Below are positions 43,582-56,300 of a stretch of 64,000 nt of DNA, piece after piece. Within the stretch, counting starts at the first letter, position 1. Every line of letters starts with the position of its first letter. The notes beneath the pieces are model-generated. The model was not told the DNA's origin, did not search any database, and saw only the letters and a list, made by a program, of their open reading frames with translations. Both the position numbers and the translations under genes were made by a program. This DNA comes from Curvularia sp. ZM96 (taxonomy: Eukaryota; Ascomycota; Dothideomycetes; Pleosporales; Pleosporaceae): the NCBI GenBank assembly GCA_022457065.1, contig JAJGBQ010000002.1, positions 1,054,001 to 1,118,000 on the forward strand. The letters are read 5' to 3'.

Positions 43582-46500
43582 CTAGTCGAGAAGGTTCATA
43601 TACGGGGGCTTCTGACTTGAAGTTCGCGCTGCAGCACTCGCATATGACCTTTTCGACTGATGTTGGACTGGTGGAATTTGCGTCTCAGAGCCAAGGTCAA
43701 TGAGTAAATCCGCATCCGCTGGCTTAGCTGTCGCCTTCTCAGGCGAGACCGAGATGAGCTGACTGCTTGTGGATGAACGGCCTGCCTGTGACGTAGATGC
43801 ACGTATTCTTTCAAGACAGCGCGCCTCGTCTTTCTTCATGGCCTGAAAGGCGTTGGTGTCGTCTTGCTGGACGCCCCCACCTGTTGCATAAGCCTCCCAG
43901 TGCGCCATGGCACTTTGTAACGACGGAGGTGTCTTTGAGGGCAAAGTACTCGTGGCCGTTACGCGTTCAGTGTGTCGAGGACTATGAAACGCGGGTGCGA
44001 GACTTGGGGTACGTCCGTTAATAGAACCGGCTCCTTTTGGCGCTACTTTCAAGGTAGACTTGATACCATCAGTTCGACGGTCGCACATCTGGCATCTGCA
44101 CGGATCGCAGCATATAGCTATAGAGTATTAGCAAAGATGTGTTACTGTACTTGAACATGAAGAAGTACGTACCGACACAAGGATGACCACATGTTTCCAC
44201 ACGCCTGGTGCACCGCTGCGTACAGTTAAGCCTGTCGTGCTCGAAGCTTGAAGTTTGTCAGCCTTGCAAAATTCTAATATTGTTGGAAAGAAACTTACGG
44301 GTGACACGTATACGGACAACGGTGGCCACAGGGCAATGCACCGTCGCACCTGAGATCGCAACCGCCTTTGATGAGGCCAAAATCAGAAGGCTCCTCACAC
44401 CACATCTTGCGCCCGTGTTTGCTGCATTGGAGCGGAAGTTGGTACCCCACCCGTCGCTCTTGGCCAGCTTTCACCTTCGGCTTTCTATTCTTGACCATGA
44501 TCTCAACAACATCAGCCCATGTCTCGCTCTCACAAGCAAGAAGCTCGGCATTACCAAAGAGGTAAAAACCACGCTTCGCTCGAGATAGCGCAACGCAGGC
44601 ACGGTTCACGGAGCTCAGAAATCCGACAGAGTGGTTCTTGTTGGAGCGAACAAGAGAGAGTAGCACGATGTCATTCTCTTCGCCTTGGAAGCTGTCGACA
44701 GTGACGACTTGGATGCCACGATACACGCGCAAGTTGGGGTGCCCGTTGATAGCTCGAATGATTTGCTTTCTTTGGCCGTTGTAGAAGGTTAAAATCGTAA
44801 TCTTGGTAGGTTCAACGCCGTTGAGAACCAAATAGTCGAAGAATTGAACCACCATGTCGGCTTCCTTTGCGTTGACTGCAGACATATTAGCATCGCGGGA
44901 TTCCTGCCATTCGTGACAAAAAAAGAAGCTATTGGTCCCGCCCATTCCTTCGACTGGCGGGCGATTACTCGCGCTCTCTACGCTGGGGTGGTCTTTGAGC
45001 GTGTCTTGGTAAATTGGGCGCAAGAGACGCCGTATCTCTGGTATCATGCGGCGCTGGCGCGTCAAAGTGTCAAATGCAACGTTGTTGTTGACGAGGCGCT
45101 CAAACAGTGACAGGTTTAGATAGTATGGCTCATCTTCGAACGCACGTATTTGAGTGTGAGGGCGCAGCTGCTGGTGGTCACCGACCAGGACCAGGTGTTC
45201 GAGGCTAGGAAAGCAGGCGGTAGTCACAGGTGCCTCGAGGGTCTCAGCGGCCTCTTCCACAATGCACATACGCGGGCGGAGACTGCAAAGAAGCGCGCGA
45301 TACTTTGCGAGACCTGTAGTTGTGCATCCAATGATTCGTGCCTCGCGCAGAATGCGAGCGTGTTCCTCCCACAAGCCGATCTTGCGTTGCACAACAATGT
45401 CGTGGTAGACCTTTGCAAACTTGCGGACTTCTGTAGTCATGATCCTCTTCACTTGTCGCTTGAAGTAGTTGTAGATTGCACCGCGGTCAATTACAGGAAT
45501 CTTATAAAGGTCGTCCGTCTTTTGCAAGATATGCCCAATATCAGTGCTGCTTAAAGAAGCGCCTATGCCCTTGTAGTTGTCGCTGAGTGCAGTGACAGGT
45601 CCGCGAAGCATCTCGAAGTCATCGTCATCCTGGGCTACAGCTTCTGCTTCTAGCTCCTGTAGTTGTTCGACCTCGAAGTCTTCTTCTTCGTAGCCCCAAT
45701 CAAATTGTTCGGGGAGAGTCGGTCGATCGCACGGTACCAGGTACTTCCCGAGCCATTGCTCGACTAGGAGCCCGGGTGTTGCAGTCGACGGAGCACCTAT
45801 AAGGGATGAGGAGTCTAGCTCTAGTGAATCTGCCTGGGCTTGTGTAATCAGCCCAAGTTTCAGGAGTAGCAGATGATCAAACACTCCCTTATCAGCTTCA
45901 ATCGGAGCAAGAAGTGTCTGGCACTCAGCGGTGAGCTTTCTCAATTGATTGGTCGCTTGCGCTTTTAAACCGCCGGGCTGCTTTGGCTGTGGTGCTGCCG
46001 AACGAACTTCATGCAGCGTGCGCTTCTTTATTTCGTCGTCTTTGCTCCTACCACCCAGTCGTATATAGTTTGGTTCGAACTGCGATGTGTGCCGTAGTAG
46101 CTGATCGAGGGCATGATTCGTCTGCGCGGTCACGATGATCGGGGCGTCGTCTTTGCGCAAGTTGTCGCGGGCGATTTGCAGAGCCTTAACAGACACAAAT
46201 GTCTTGCCTGTACCAGGAGGCCCTTGGACGATAGCCAACTCGCTTGTGAGTATACGCTTCAGTGCTCTATTCTGGGATTCGTCCAGCGAAAGTGAGGACG
46301 TGTTTGGCCAGTTCTTGAGCACATCGACGTTCTCGTAGTTTGCACATTCTTCCATGCTGACAAGAGAGCTTAGATCGGCGTAGGGATTCCGCTGAACGTA
46401 GGCAGGGGGCTCAACCTCCTGCTGGACATGTACCAGATAGTTGGATAGCGGAAATGGTTCCCGCATCATGTGCTGCAGTGCTAACAGTGTGTGTCTGTTT

Positions 46501-47317
46501 GCTTCAAAGAAGCTAGACCGACACTCGACCATGATCCACTTGCGTGTGGGATCAATCTCTTGGTCTTTGGGCTGAGCAAAGAACAAGTCGATTTCGGGTG
46601 GATTTTGATCTAGCCCAGTGACGGTACGTGCGGCAACAATGGCGAGAATACACTGAGACTGAAAGGCATCATCTGTGGGAGACAGTGCTACTAGTGAGCC
46701 AGTGATAAGCCTCTTGGATTGTGACCATCTACCACAAGTTAGCGAAGGGCCTTTTTTCGGGTCTTGGTTCATGCAACAACTTGCCTTATATGCTTCTTGA
46801 CCCGGCCAAGTGAAAAGGCAACTCGCGTTGCTAGGCCGCGGAAAGAGAATACGAGGGACTTGATGTAAACGGGATCGTAGATGCCGATGCTTTGGTTTTG
46901 GTACTCTGCTTCATCTTTGTAGGGATCTGCGCGGACCTCGTCGATGGCCTCGCGCAGTGGACGAACAGTGTCCTCGCGGAGGAGCTCGTAGACTGTCCGT
47001 AGGTAGTCTTCCTTGTCTTCATATGCATCTTCCACCTTGTGAGGGCGAATATGTTCATCTATGTCGATGAGTAGTGGGCTGTCGGTGACGCTGGGCTTTT
47101 TACGAAGCACCTCTGAAGGCTCCGGAATTTCAGGTTGTTCGAGCCATGCTCCACCAGTAGCTTGCTCGGTGGCAGGCTTGAAGTATTCTCTGATGTCGTT
47201 GTTACGCAATGAACCAGAGAATGGGGTGTTCTCATGGGCTAAAGAGCTGTTGCCGGCAGGGGCTCGCGAGCCGCGAAATCTCTCTGTAAGATGGGAGTTC
47301 ATCTCAGTTTCTGCCAT
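43582..47317 (-). CDS. ZNFX1/Hrr1/SAD-3-like SF1 RNA helicase with NFX1-type zinc fingers
   Basis: Exons 46785-47317, 44299-46728, 44173-44246 and 43582-44117 encode 1190 aa; introns are 56, 52 and 55 bases. The first intron is GC-AG (CATAAG|GCAAGT, branch CGCTAAC), giving the family motif HIRWSQSKRLITGSLVAL. Helicase motifs are P-loop QGPPGTGKT (~347-354), VEEAAE (motif II), GDHQQLRP (III), LTRQRRM (IV), TVDSFQGEENDIV (V) and ALSRAKRG (VI). The end carries NFX1-like Cys/His clusters (CGHRCPYTCHP, CTQRCTRRVETCGHPC, CCDPCRCQMC) and a disordered tail. Relatives act in RNAi-linked heterochromatin (S. pombe Hrr1), meiotic silencing (Neurospora SAD-3) and small-RNA inheritance (ZNFX1). An extra upstream exon starting at 47546 is possible. 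Confidence 0.88.
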
Positions 47318-49537
47318 GAGGTTAGCGGCGTATTTTCTGATGACTTTGTGCTTCGCAGTGAGAGCGATCTTTGGCACGAGAAGAAGCAGGTTTCTTTGGC
47401 ATCCTCTGCAAAAGAATAGACTGACCTTCACCTTGGATGTCGCCCAGTGTCGCGTAGACATTGCGGGATGTCGCCTGAGGCCTACTGCGGCTATGCGAGG
47501 CGCGGTCTCCCGCATGACTTGACCGGTTTGCTTTCTTGCCTGCCATGATTGTCCGGGCAGTGTTTGGCAGTATGCACAAATCAAAGAGTGTAATAAGTTG
47601 GCTGGCAATACAGGGTAGGAAGAGTCAAGGTTCCGGTTCGAGCGTGCTGGGTGCTGGGTGCTGGGTTGAACATGTAGCAGCGGAGTGTCAAAACATGGTT
47701 GCCATGTGTACAAGCCGGGAAGGCGCAGCATGGAGGTAGCAAACGGAGTGTGTCACGTGACGCGGGAGTGTAGTGCATCTAACGGGAGAAAGCGCAAGTC
47801 GGCCACGTTTGTGTAGAGCCCTGCGGTAAAGACATCTTGGTACCGAGGCAAGGGCAAATACACCTCAGGGTCGGAATACACAAAAATGATGGGCCATGGT
47901 AAGCGGACATGTTGAAGGTTAACAAGTCGCATATGACGACAAACAAGCGCTGTATGGCAAAGCCTGGTAGCGAGGAGGGTTTGTTACCTACCAAGCTTTG
48001 CGCCATGTGCGGTACTAGATATGTGAGATGTTGTAGTTGAAACAATCTTCGAGAGCAAGATAACTTTTGTATGTAGTGAATTTCTGTAAGTGACAGTAGG
48101 GTTGTTGCAGAGCAACATAGCTTCGAATTCCAGACTCTTGGATGCCGTGAGGGACTAAACCTAAAGGAGCAGTGTGCAGGAGTAGGCAGGCACCGAGACA
48201 GATGGTTATATCGCCAACGCAGGCACACAAGCAAAAGATGGGTGGTGTCAGTTAACGTGAGCTTGCATGCGTCATCGGAGCGGCTACTCCCTACATTATG
48301 ACTGGGGCACGCACGCTTGTCGGTAGACGCCATCCGGGCAACGGGAAGCGGGTCGTGCTCTAGAAACTTCGTGTCCGTGCCATTGCAGTAGGGCACCAGC
48401 AAATACGGGAATACACAAAGATTTGGTGGTACTCTAGGTAGCAGGTTGGCATCCTCTCGAAGGGCCCTTTGGGTTGCAAAGTCGCAGTCGATGCAGCCAT
48501 GTCCAAACGACGTCATGGTGCATACGCTGCCGGACAGGGGCACACAAAGAACGCCCGGCAGCATGTGAGTCGAACCGAGTTCATGTCAGACAAGATACAG
48601 CAGCCTGCATGCCGGCTGCGTACGGAGTACTGTATGTAAAACCCAAGCGAGTGCCCTGACAGCCCGTGCCTTGACGTCGGCGCTGGGCGAGGAACAAGCG
48701 GGTCGACGCGGAGATGCCGTCGCACGCTCGGTGTTGGGCACGAAGATCTCACCGGGGGATTTCAGCTGCAACAGAGGTTCGAGGCCTGGGTCGTGTAGAT
48801 CGGGCCGCTCCAAGTTGGGCCCGGCTGGCAGTAGTCTTGTTCCTGGGAACGTGGTTCGACATCAGGTAGCCATAGCACCTCCATGTGCCTGATGGCTGTC
48901 GCGGCCGCAGGGGCCTAGAGGCGTGGTGGTGTTGTGCGAACGCGCGCTCCTAGCTCTGCCTCCGTCTCCCCATGCTGCCCCCGTGGAGGTTTGCTAAGCG
49001 TGACCGATGACACCTGACGGGCCCGTCTCAGCCAGCAGCAGCGTCGCCGTCGCCGCCGCCGTGGTTGCGAAATCTCTGGTGCTCATGCCGGACAGCGTAT
49101 GCGCATGTGGCAGCCATTGGGCAGACGGGGCAGGATGCATCCTGGTGATCAGGGAGGGTGGTTTGGCGTAGCGTGGTGGTTACGTCATGGGCAGACAGGA
49201 AGGAGCGCCCGACCTTGGTCTTGCTACCAACCCCACTGCGGTACATGCATGCCCATGCCATTGCCCACCACCGACGACAACTGGGCCAGCCTTTTGATAA
49301 CGTCAGGCCACGGCACAGCCTACTGCGGCCTTCTTCATTACCTGCCTCACCCTCTTCCTTTCTTCCCACCCGCCCCAAGTCTTCTTCTCTTCCTGCCCAT
49401 CCGCAGTCCCGTCTGTGAGCGAGCGAGAGAGCGGCACATCACCCCACCACGACTCACACTGCTACTCCCATCCTCACTCCCAGTACTGCTCCCCCTCCCC
49501 CTCCCCTGCCGTCGCCCACTTGCTGCTCACCGGCGCC
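47318..49537. other. Divergent intergenic, possible extra 5' exon of the helicase
   Basis: On the minus strand an ATG at 47546 opens an Arg/Ser-rich frame (MAGKKANRSSHAGDRASHSR) that could be a first helicase exon, but I found no splice in the correct phase. A 261-codon minus ORF at 47779-48564 is Cys/Leu-rich without any domain and is probably chance. A TACGGAGTAC copy lies at 48621-48630. CT-rich leader precedes 49538. Confidence 0.5.
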
Positions 49538-51182
49538 ATGTCGCGACGCTACCCCACCGCAGAGCTCTATGAGGAGCGTGAGCGCGACTTCTACCGCAAC
49601 GGCCGCAGCGACCGCAACTATGAGGAGCTCGACTTTGAGCTGCGCCGTAGTGGTGTAGGCGGCGACCCCCGCCGTAGCATGCCCGACTTCCTGCACGACG
49701 ACTACAGCCGCCCAACCGCCGGCGCGCTCGTCATGCGAGGGCGTGATGAGGACAACTTCTCCCGTTCTGGACCCCGCAGCACCCGTGGTTTCGACGATGA
49801 CGTACGCTCGACCCGAAGCCGGCCCCCACCTCCAGCCTCGTCTGTGCGCGAGATTGAGCGCGACGACATCACAATCCGCCGCCGCGAGCAGTCGAGGGGT
49901 CCCCCAGAGCGCAGCGACATTGTCTTCCGCCGTGGTGATGGGCCCCCGGTACGCTCCGTCAGCCGACCTGCCCCGCGTCAGGTGGACGACGACGAAGTGC
50001 GCTTCCGAGGCCGCACTAGTGACGACATCGACTTCCGTGCTTCTCGCAGCGAAGTCAGCCGCCATGGCCGCGACGTCTCTGCTGAGAGGGAGTCGATCCG
50101 CTTCCAGGAAAAGGACGGAAAGTTTGAGATTCGCGCAAACCGCCGAGAATTCAGCCGCGATGGTAGAGATAGCAGCAGAGAACGGAGTTCGCTGACGATT
50201 CGAGGCCGCGAGAGGAGCCTGCCCCCTCCAGCACGCAACCGCGGCGAGCTGGTGGCTAGGGAGCGCGAGGAGTTTGTCATCCGCCGCCCTCGCGCTGAGT
50301 CTCCCCCCGCCAACAACCGCGAGATTGTGAGAGACGAGATCATTATCAGGCGTAAGGAAGAGCGTGCTCCCACCCCTTCGCCTTCCCCATCTCCTCCTCC
50401 CCCACCACCGCCGCCAGCTCCCGAGCCAGAAATCCGTCCTCCCATTATTCAGGAGATTATCACTCACCACAGGCACATTGATCACGGTAAGTAACGTAAT
50501 CAACACACTCCGAATTGTTTTCTGACCATCTTGCAGGTGTCGTCCGCGCGCGTTCCCCAACACCCCCTCCTCCACCGGCGCCTCCGTCGCCTCCTCCACC
50601 AATCAACGAGACCCTTGAGATCGAGATCAACCGCAGAGAGTATGTATACCGTCAGCATGCTACACACACATATGCTAATACCTGTCCAGAAGCCACAGCC
50701 GTGGACGCGGAAGGTCCAATTTTGAGGAGCTCGACATTGACATCAATCTCAAAGAGGTACTTTCCCCACAGCTATCCAGTCCATTAGTGTTAGCGAACAT
50801 ACCACTAACCATGACCACCAGGGAACCGTCAAGCAACGCAAGAAGGACATGTGGACCGAAATCACAAAGGACCTGGTCATCCGAGAAGCTATTGACTCTA
50901 TGGGCTATGCATGTGAAGAGACAGATGACTTCTTCTACGTGATGGAGTACCTCCGATACGTAAGTTGTGAAACATGTGCAAGCCCAGCTAGCCGCTAACC
51001 CAATACAGGAGGATGTCTTGCATCTAGTAGAGATCTCGGATGAAATCCGGCGCAAGCGGAAGAGCCGCATTCGGGAAATTGAGATTGAGCGGAAATCGCT
51101 CCACAACTCTAGGCCCAGCTACGACGAGCGCTACTACGAGACTGATGTGCACTTTGACAGCCGCCGCAGTCGGTACCACTAG
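49538..51182 (+). CDS. Charged, disordered protein with DUF8035-like C-terminal domain
   Basis: Five exons (49538-50486, 50537-50639, 50690-50756, 50822-50959, 51009-51182) encode 476 aa; introns are 49-65 bases. The first ~280 residues are dominated by Arg, Asp, Glu and Ser with loosely repeated units such as ERDDITIRRREQ and SDIVFRRGDG. Proline-rich segments (PPPPPPPPAPEPEI) follow. The folded end reads MWTEITKDLVIREAIDSMGY, FFYVMEYLRYEDVLHLVEIS and RRKRKSRIREIEIE, which I take as the fungal DUF8035 domain. The function is unknown; the composition suggests an RNA- or protein-binding scaffold. A 382-codon antisense ORF overlaps it and is a shadow of the biased composition. Confidence 0.8.
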
Positions 51183-52920
51183 ACGGCGGGCATGGGCACG
51201 GTTCTTTTCACGATTTTCTTCCTTGCCGGATATCCGGGTTGAGACGACAAGTCTTGTGCCAATGTTTGGGTTTACGACAAAGCAGTCTGCTTGTCTCGGC
51301 GGGTGGACTGATCAACTTGATCAGAGCGCTGTCGCGAAGCCTCTGGATCACCACACAAGATCCGGGTGTTCCGGCTTGTATGAGAAAAGCCTCAGGGTGA
51401 CGCGGAACGACTTTTAAGATTTTTACAGTCTGCTATGATTGAGGATACAGCCTGTATGGACTAATGACTATGATGATTATGACCAGCATACCCGGGACGA
51501 AGAAGGAGAAGGAAGCGCGGGGTTTTGTCTTTTCTTTGTCATGATGCAGTTTTCCATTCTAGGGTGGGGAAATAGGGTTTATGAGCATGGAGGATTCGGT
51601 ACAGAGGTACATAATTCTATTTTTGTTTTGAACACTGTTTGCGACTTGCTGGCGTTAAACGAGGTCATGAAGTTTAGACTGCTGTGTGAAGCTACGAATA
51701 GAAGCGTCTGTGGGTGAGAGAACGTGTTCGGATTTATTCGGCGGGTGGCTTGCCCGTATTAATGCATGCAGCCACCGGCTGCGAGAACATCGACCACACG
51801 TTCACCCAGAAACCCTGAGGGGGAAAAAAGCACCCTGCCTATCGGAAACCCGTACTTCCGTTCATCTAGCACATACAGTACATGCCCCAGCATCATCCAT
51901 TTGCTCGTGCGCATGTACGTGTTCGTGTTGCCAAACCCCGCCCGCATCAGCCATTTGGCGCCGTACCTAAAAATACACGCAGCACGTCTATTGAATTTCT
52001 ACCCACTCAGCTGCCGTACAAGCCTCTCACAGCCACACTCCTCCCGCATCCATTCCTCTTTGCCATCTCCCAGCGCCAGCGCTTCCACATGTAGCTTTCT
52101 AGGCCCCCTCGCGCAGTATGCGCAAAAAAAAACCCCTCACCCTGGTCAGTTTGCATAACAATACTCGCAAGCCAAGGACTGTGACAAGCTAAGCGCCCAA
52201 CGTCAAAAAAGGTACTTACACACACCTAAACGCCCGTGTTTTATGGAGCGCAGGGCATGTGGACCAGGGGGCGGGGTGGTGCTGTCTTGACTCCCCATAC
52301 ATACTACGTGCGCTGCGATTGGTTCAGGGCCGTGTTTCAGGGTGCCATGGGTTTGGGAGTGAGGAAGCCATAGAAACGAGTGATGCTGTCAGATTAAGAG
52401 ATTGGATGAGAGTTGGTGTGTGTGGGGGCGTATTAGCATTGGCTTTGGGTACTTCGTACCCTCGTTGCTTTTTGCTTTTGAAAACGCTGATGGTGGCGCA
52501 TTAATACATCTTTCTCTCTCTCTCAGCCTTGTCGGTTGTTGTCTCGTACTTTTTTTTTGCTTGCCTCGCCGACGTAAAACGTACAAAGCGAATCCGAAGT
52601 TGCTTCCCTGTTCTGTTGTTGGGGAATTTTCTCGCACGCTTGTTGCTTTTTTTCTCGTGTCCCCTTGGACTTTCTTCCCTTTGGGATACTCAGCTGCGCG
52701 AGTTTGAGGACTGGGGCTGGTTTTCTCCTTTTCTTTTACCCGCCTCGTTTCTTACTTTCTTGTTTTTCTCTTCCGTCAAGTATTACTTGATTGTTCCTTT
52801 TTTTCATCGTTTTTTCTCCCGTTTCCTCGCGTAGAGGAATTCAGCCTTCGCGTTATTTATTTATTTTCTCAGATATACTGCGCGCACGCTCCCACGGTTC
52901 CTGAGAGATTCTCTAGTCGC
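51183..52920. other. Intergenic
   Basis: 3' flank of the DUF8035-like gene and promoter of the DOMON gene. It has CT and T tracts near 52510-52560 and 52730-52820 but no credible gene. Confidence 0.55.
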
Positions 52921-54549
52921 ATGTTACTGTGGACTATGGGCGCTATGACAGGCATGCGGGGAGCGAAGATGGGTGTGGTACTAGCACTGCTGGGGTGTAA
53001 GTCTTCTGTCTCTACATTGATGAACAGCGTAGTCGCTTGCTAGAACGATTTACTGAAATGTTCCCACAGTCTTCATATCAATCGCCACGGCACAAAACAC
53101 GCCCTCCAACATCACTGTGGCATCGACATTCTACTTCGAACGCACAGAAACCCAGTTCTCAGTCAATGTTGCCAACGACTCTAATGACGTCTTTATCTAC
53201 TTCGCCAGCCCAGCGTATTCATGGGTCGGCGTTGGCTTCGGCCCAAAGATGGAGGGCAGTCTAATGTTCATCATGTACTCCAACAGCAAAAACGACAGTA
53301 TGTTTTCCCGGTCTTTTCAGTTCTTCCAAGCCAATATCAATCCCACGTCCAAAATTCAAAAAGCCATCAGCAATGCTAACATCTTCATAGATGTCACAAT
53401 CTCCCCCCGCATCGGGTCCAAAGGCTCAGAGCCCTCCTTCAACTCTTCCATCGACCTATCTATCCTCCCTGGCACCGCCATGACCGATGACGGCATGCTC
53501 GTCCTCCGCGCCCGCTGCTCAAATTGCCGTGACTACTTCGATGCAACTGCAACATCCCAGCCCATGATTTACGCCTTTGGTAACGGCCAAAACATTCTAT
53601 CCGATTCGCCCTCTGCCAATCTTCAGCGCCACTTTGGCTACGGCTCCTTCAACATGAACATGCTCGTCGCCACGGGTCCAGGAGGCGTGCCTGCAAACAG
53701 CAGTGCGCCGAACGGCGTCGAGATGAAAGGAAACATGGTTCGCGACCATAATCGCGCAAAGCTGGCGCACACGGTTTTCGGGTGCCTCGCGCTGTTTGTG
53801 CTTTGGCCGCTGAATATGATTCTCGTAGCGGTGTTCAAGAATATCAAGATCCATATTGGGCTCAGTGTCATCATCATGGTATTTTTGGTTGTAAGCTTTG
53901 CGTTGGGAGGAGTGGTTAGCGGACAGTATAATCGGGTATGTATTCTTCTCTTCTCATCAAGGATCATACTAACACCTCTCCCAAGTCCAAAGCCTTCAAC
54001 TCCCCCCACCAGATCTTCGCCCTGATCGCTATCCTCCCTCTCCTCCTAACTGCTGTCCTCCCCGCCCTCACACGCCTTCACACCCGCCTCCGCAGCCTGC
54101 ACACCCCACTGGTCTCCACCTCCTTCATGCTGCTGGTCATCACCGGCGGACTAGGTCTCCACCTCTCGTCTCAAACGCGCCCTATCATACTCGTCTACAC
54201 GGCCCTCTCCCTCGCCGTCTTCATCTTCCTCCTGATCCTGCACTCCTGCATCCGCAAGCGCGGTTCTGCCTACGCTCGCGCACAAAATAAGCGCGGCAAC
54301 CCCTACGACGATGGAGACATCATGCTAGCCAAGATGCAGGAGAGTCGCTCCAGCGCATCTAGTCTAGGCCATCCACCCCCCTACCCGCAGTTTTACCCTG
54401 CGACTGGCACGGCTGGCGCGGATGGCAAGGTCGTAGGGCACCAGAGGACCGAGAGTCGCTCGCGCCAGTTTGGCGGGGGCACCATGCCCGGACCGCAGTA
54501 TCTGTTGAATATGCATCCGGGAGTGCCTGTGCAGGTTAACCGTATGTAA
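52921..54549 (+). CDS. DOMON–cytochrome b561 transmembrane reductase
   Basis: Exons 52921-52996, 53070-53297, 53391-53935 and 53986-54549 encode 470 aa; introns are 73, 93 and 50 bases. After a signal peptide (VVLALLGFFISIATA) comes a DOMON heme-binding domain (STFYFERTETQFSVNV, WVGVGFGPKMEGSLMFIMYS). Five or six membrane segments of the b561 type follow, with the expected histidines in LAHTVFG, KIHIGLS, SPHQIFA and SLHTPLV. The cytosolic tail is Ser/Gly-rich. Such proteins pass electrons across the plasma membrane, for example to extracellular iron or cellulolytic oxidases. Five in-frame ATGs occur between 52921 and 52969, and the start is uncertain within them; the signal peptide needs only the last two. 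Confidence 0.85.
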
Positions 54550-54843
54550 ACAAAACACACTGGAGATGAGGTGTCGCGAGAAGTTTCATGACGATGTATG
54601 ATTAGCATTTGGGTATTTGGTATGGCATCTGGAGGGGTTTATGCGGTTCCGTCGTTTTCCTTTCCTGTCCCCATTTTGGGGAGTGGGTTGTTCTTTCCTT
54701 TCTAGTTTGAAGCGTTTTGCAAGCGAAAGATACCATGGAGCGTTTTTGGCCATGTTTCGATGTTTATGATGTTCTGCATGAAATAGCCCCAAATATCATG
54801 AGTTGTATCAGGAGTGCTTTTATTGTTCGGGTTTAACGTCAAA

Positions 54844-56300
54844 CTACTGCAAAAGTATTAGTCCTAACCACTACATGACGCTCTTCCCACAACACGTCTT
54901 ACCTTGAGTTCGCGCTGCCCTACCAACGAATAGTTCTTTCCAGCGGTTGTTGTTACAGGATGCCCCAACTGAGACTCTGCTGGCTTATCCAAGCACCCAC
55001 GGCACCAATTTGCATCCGGATAGCGGCGAGTAAGGAAAAACTCGCAGAAGAATTTATACAGTTGCCAAACCGCCTGGAGAAAGACTAAATCAGCCACTAA
55101 GACCGCTAGGAGCAAGGTGCCTGGTGAACGCATGCGGGGAACTTGGCAAAGGTATTGAGCTGAGATAACTGAAGGCGTAACAGACAAGGGCCCAGTGGTC
55201 GTTTCATCGTAGCTCTGTGTAGCTGGCCCTGGTTTGGCATTGGCGGAATTGTCCTGCGCAGATGCGAGGTTCGAAGTGAATGACCGTAGTAGCTCCACAT
55301 CGGTTAACGTTGTTGGTTCGCTCGGATTCTGGCCTAGATCAGCCAGGACCATGGCGTATGCTGCTTTGGCCAAATCATTCGCAGGCTTCCAGACATTGGG
55401 ATAAGTGCCCATGCGACCGAGTTCTGCTATTGGTGCAAGATAACTCGAGTTAGGGTACTTGTATTCCCCTGGCAGCGTCGCCTCGACGAACTGCACCCGG
55501 AAGTAACCGAAAAAATCTTCTTCTTCGATCTTTGCACCCTGCTCAGGAACAAAGTAGAGAGAGCCTTTGCGAATCGGGTACTCATTTCTGCTGCGTGTCT
55601 CATTCTGCATGTCAGCAGTGAGTGCGGTCCAGTATGCGGACATCAACGACTCTCCCCACCAAAGACTTGCTCGTGTCATTTGATCACGGCTCACTATTCC
55701 CGAGCCCAGAAATGTGGTTATTTGGGCAAAGGAGACGGTGTCGGGCACGTAGTCATAGGACTGAGTGATGTTTAGGAAGACCAGCCCAGTGGCTGTAGAT
55801 ATCTGGCATGTTACAGACGTACGCACCGTAGCGCCCCATTCTGTCATTGCCAATTGGTTAGCTGCGCGGTCCTGGCCTTCAAGATCAATCTGAATTGAGT
55901 TGACGACGCAGTTCTCAAGCACATTCCCGAGATACGTTAGCGAAGGCAAAATTGTTCGTTGTGGTTCCTCCTGCCATACGCCCGTGAGCGTATACACCAG
56001 AGCCGTCTGGTTCGTGAAAAATTGCGTGTTTACTGGCAGCGAGCTTGGCTGGCAAATCGGCCTCACCTTAGACGTGAGATAGGATGGCCAACGCTGCATC
56101 CAACCCATCGATTGCGATATAGTGACGTTAGGGTTGGTAGACATCTCAATGGCCAAAACGTATCCGTTCGAGGCAAAATTCAGAAACGTAAATAGTGCCG
56201 TTAATATGAGGCATCCAATCGCTGCCACCGGCGTGAACCATCTGAACGGGAAAGGACGAGTTAAATTGTAGCTGAAAAAGGACCTGTGTCGCGCATCCAT
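54844..56300 (-). CDS. Two-segment transmembrane protein with large extracellular domain
   Basis: Exons 54903-56300 and 54844-54846 encode 466 aa. A hydrophobic segment at ~24-45 (VAAIGCLILTALFTFLNFAS) is followed by a ~360-residue outside domain with many N-glycosylation sequons and cysteines, a second membrane segment (GTLLLAVLVADLVFLQAVW), and a short cytosolic tail ending SLVGQRELK. The donor AAG|GTAAGA and acceptor TTTTGCAG leave a last exon consisting only of the stop codon TAG; read-through of the donor would add VRRVVGRASCSG instead. I know this type as a common, often multi-copy, uncharacterised fungal membrane protein. The function is unknown. Confidence 0.75.

Noticed and set aside
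47779..48564. 261-codon minus-strand ORF
   Set aside because: Cys/Leu-rich without domain or signal peptide, in GC-rich intergenic DNA; probably chance.
49454..50602. 382-codon ORF antisense to the DUF8035-like gene
   Set aside because: Produced by the biased Arg/Asp codons of the sense gene; Ala/Val-rich, no domain, no splice logic.
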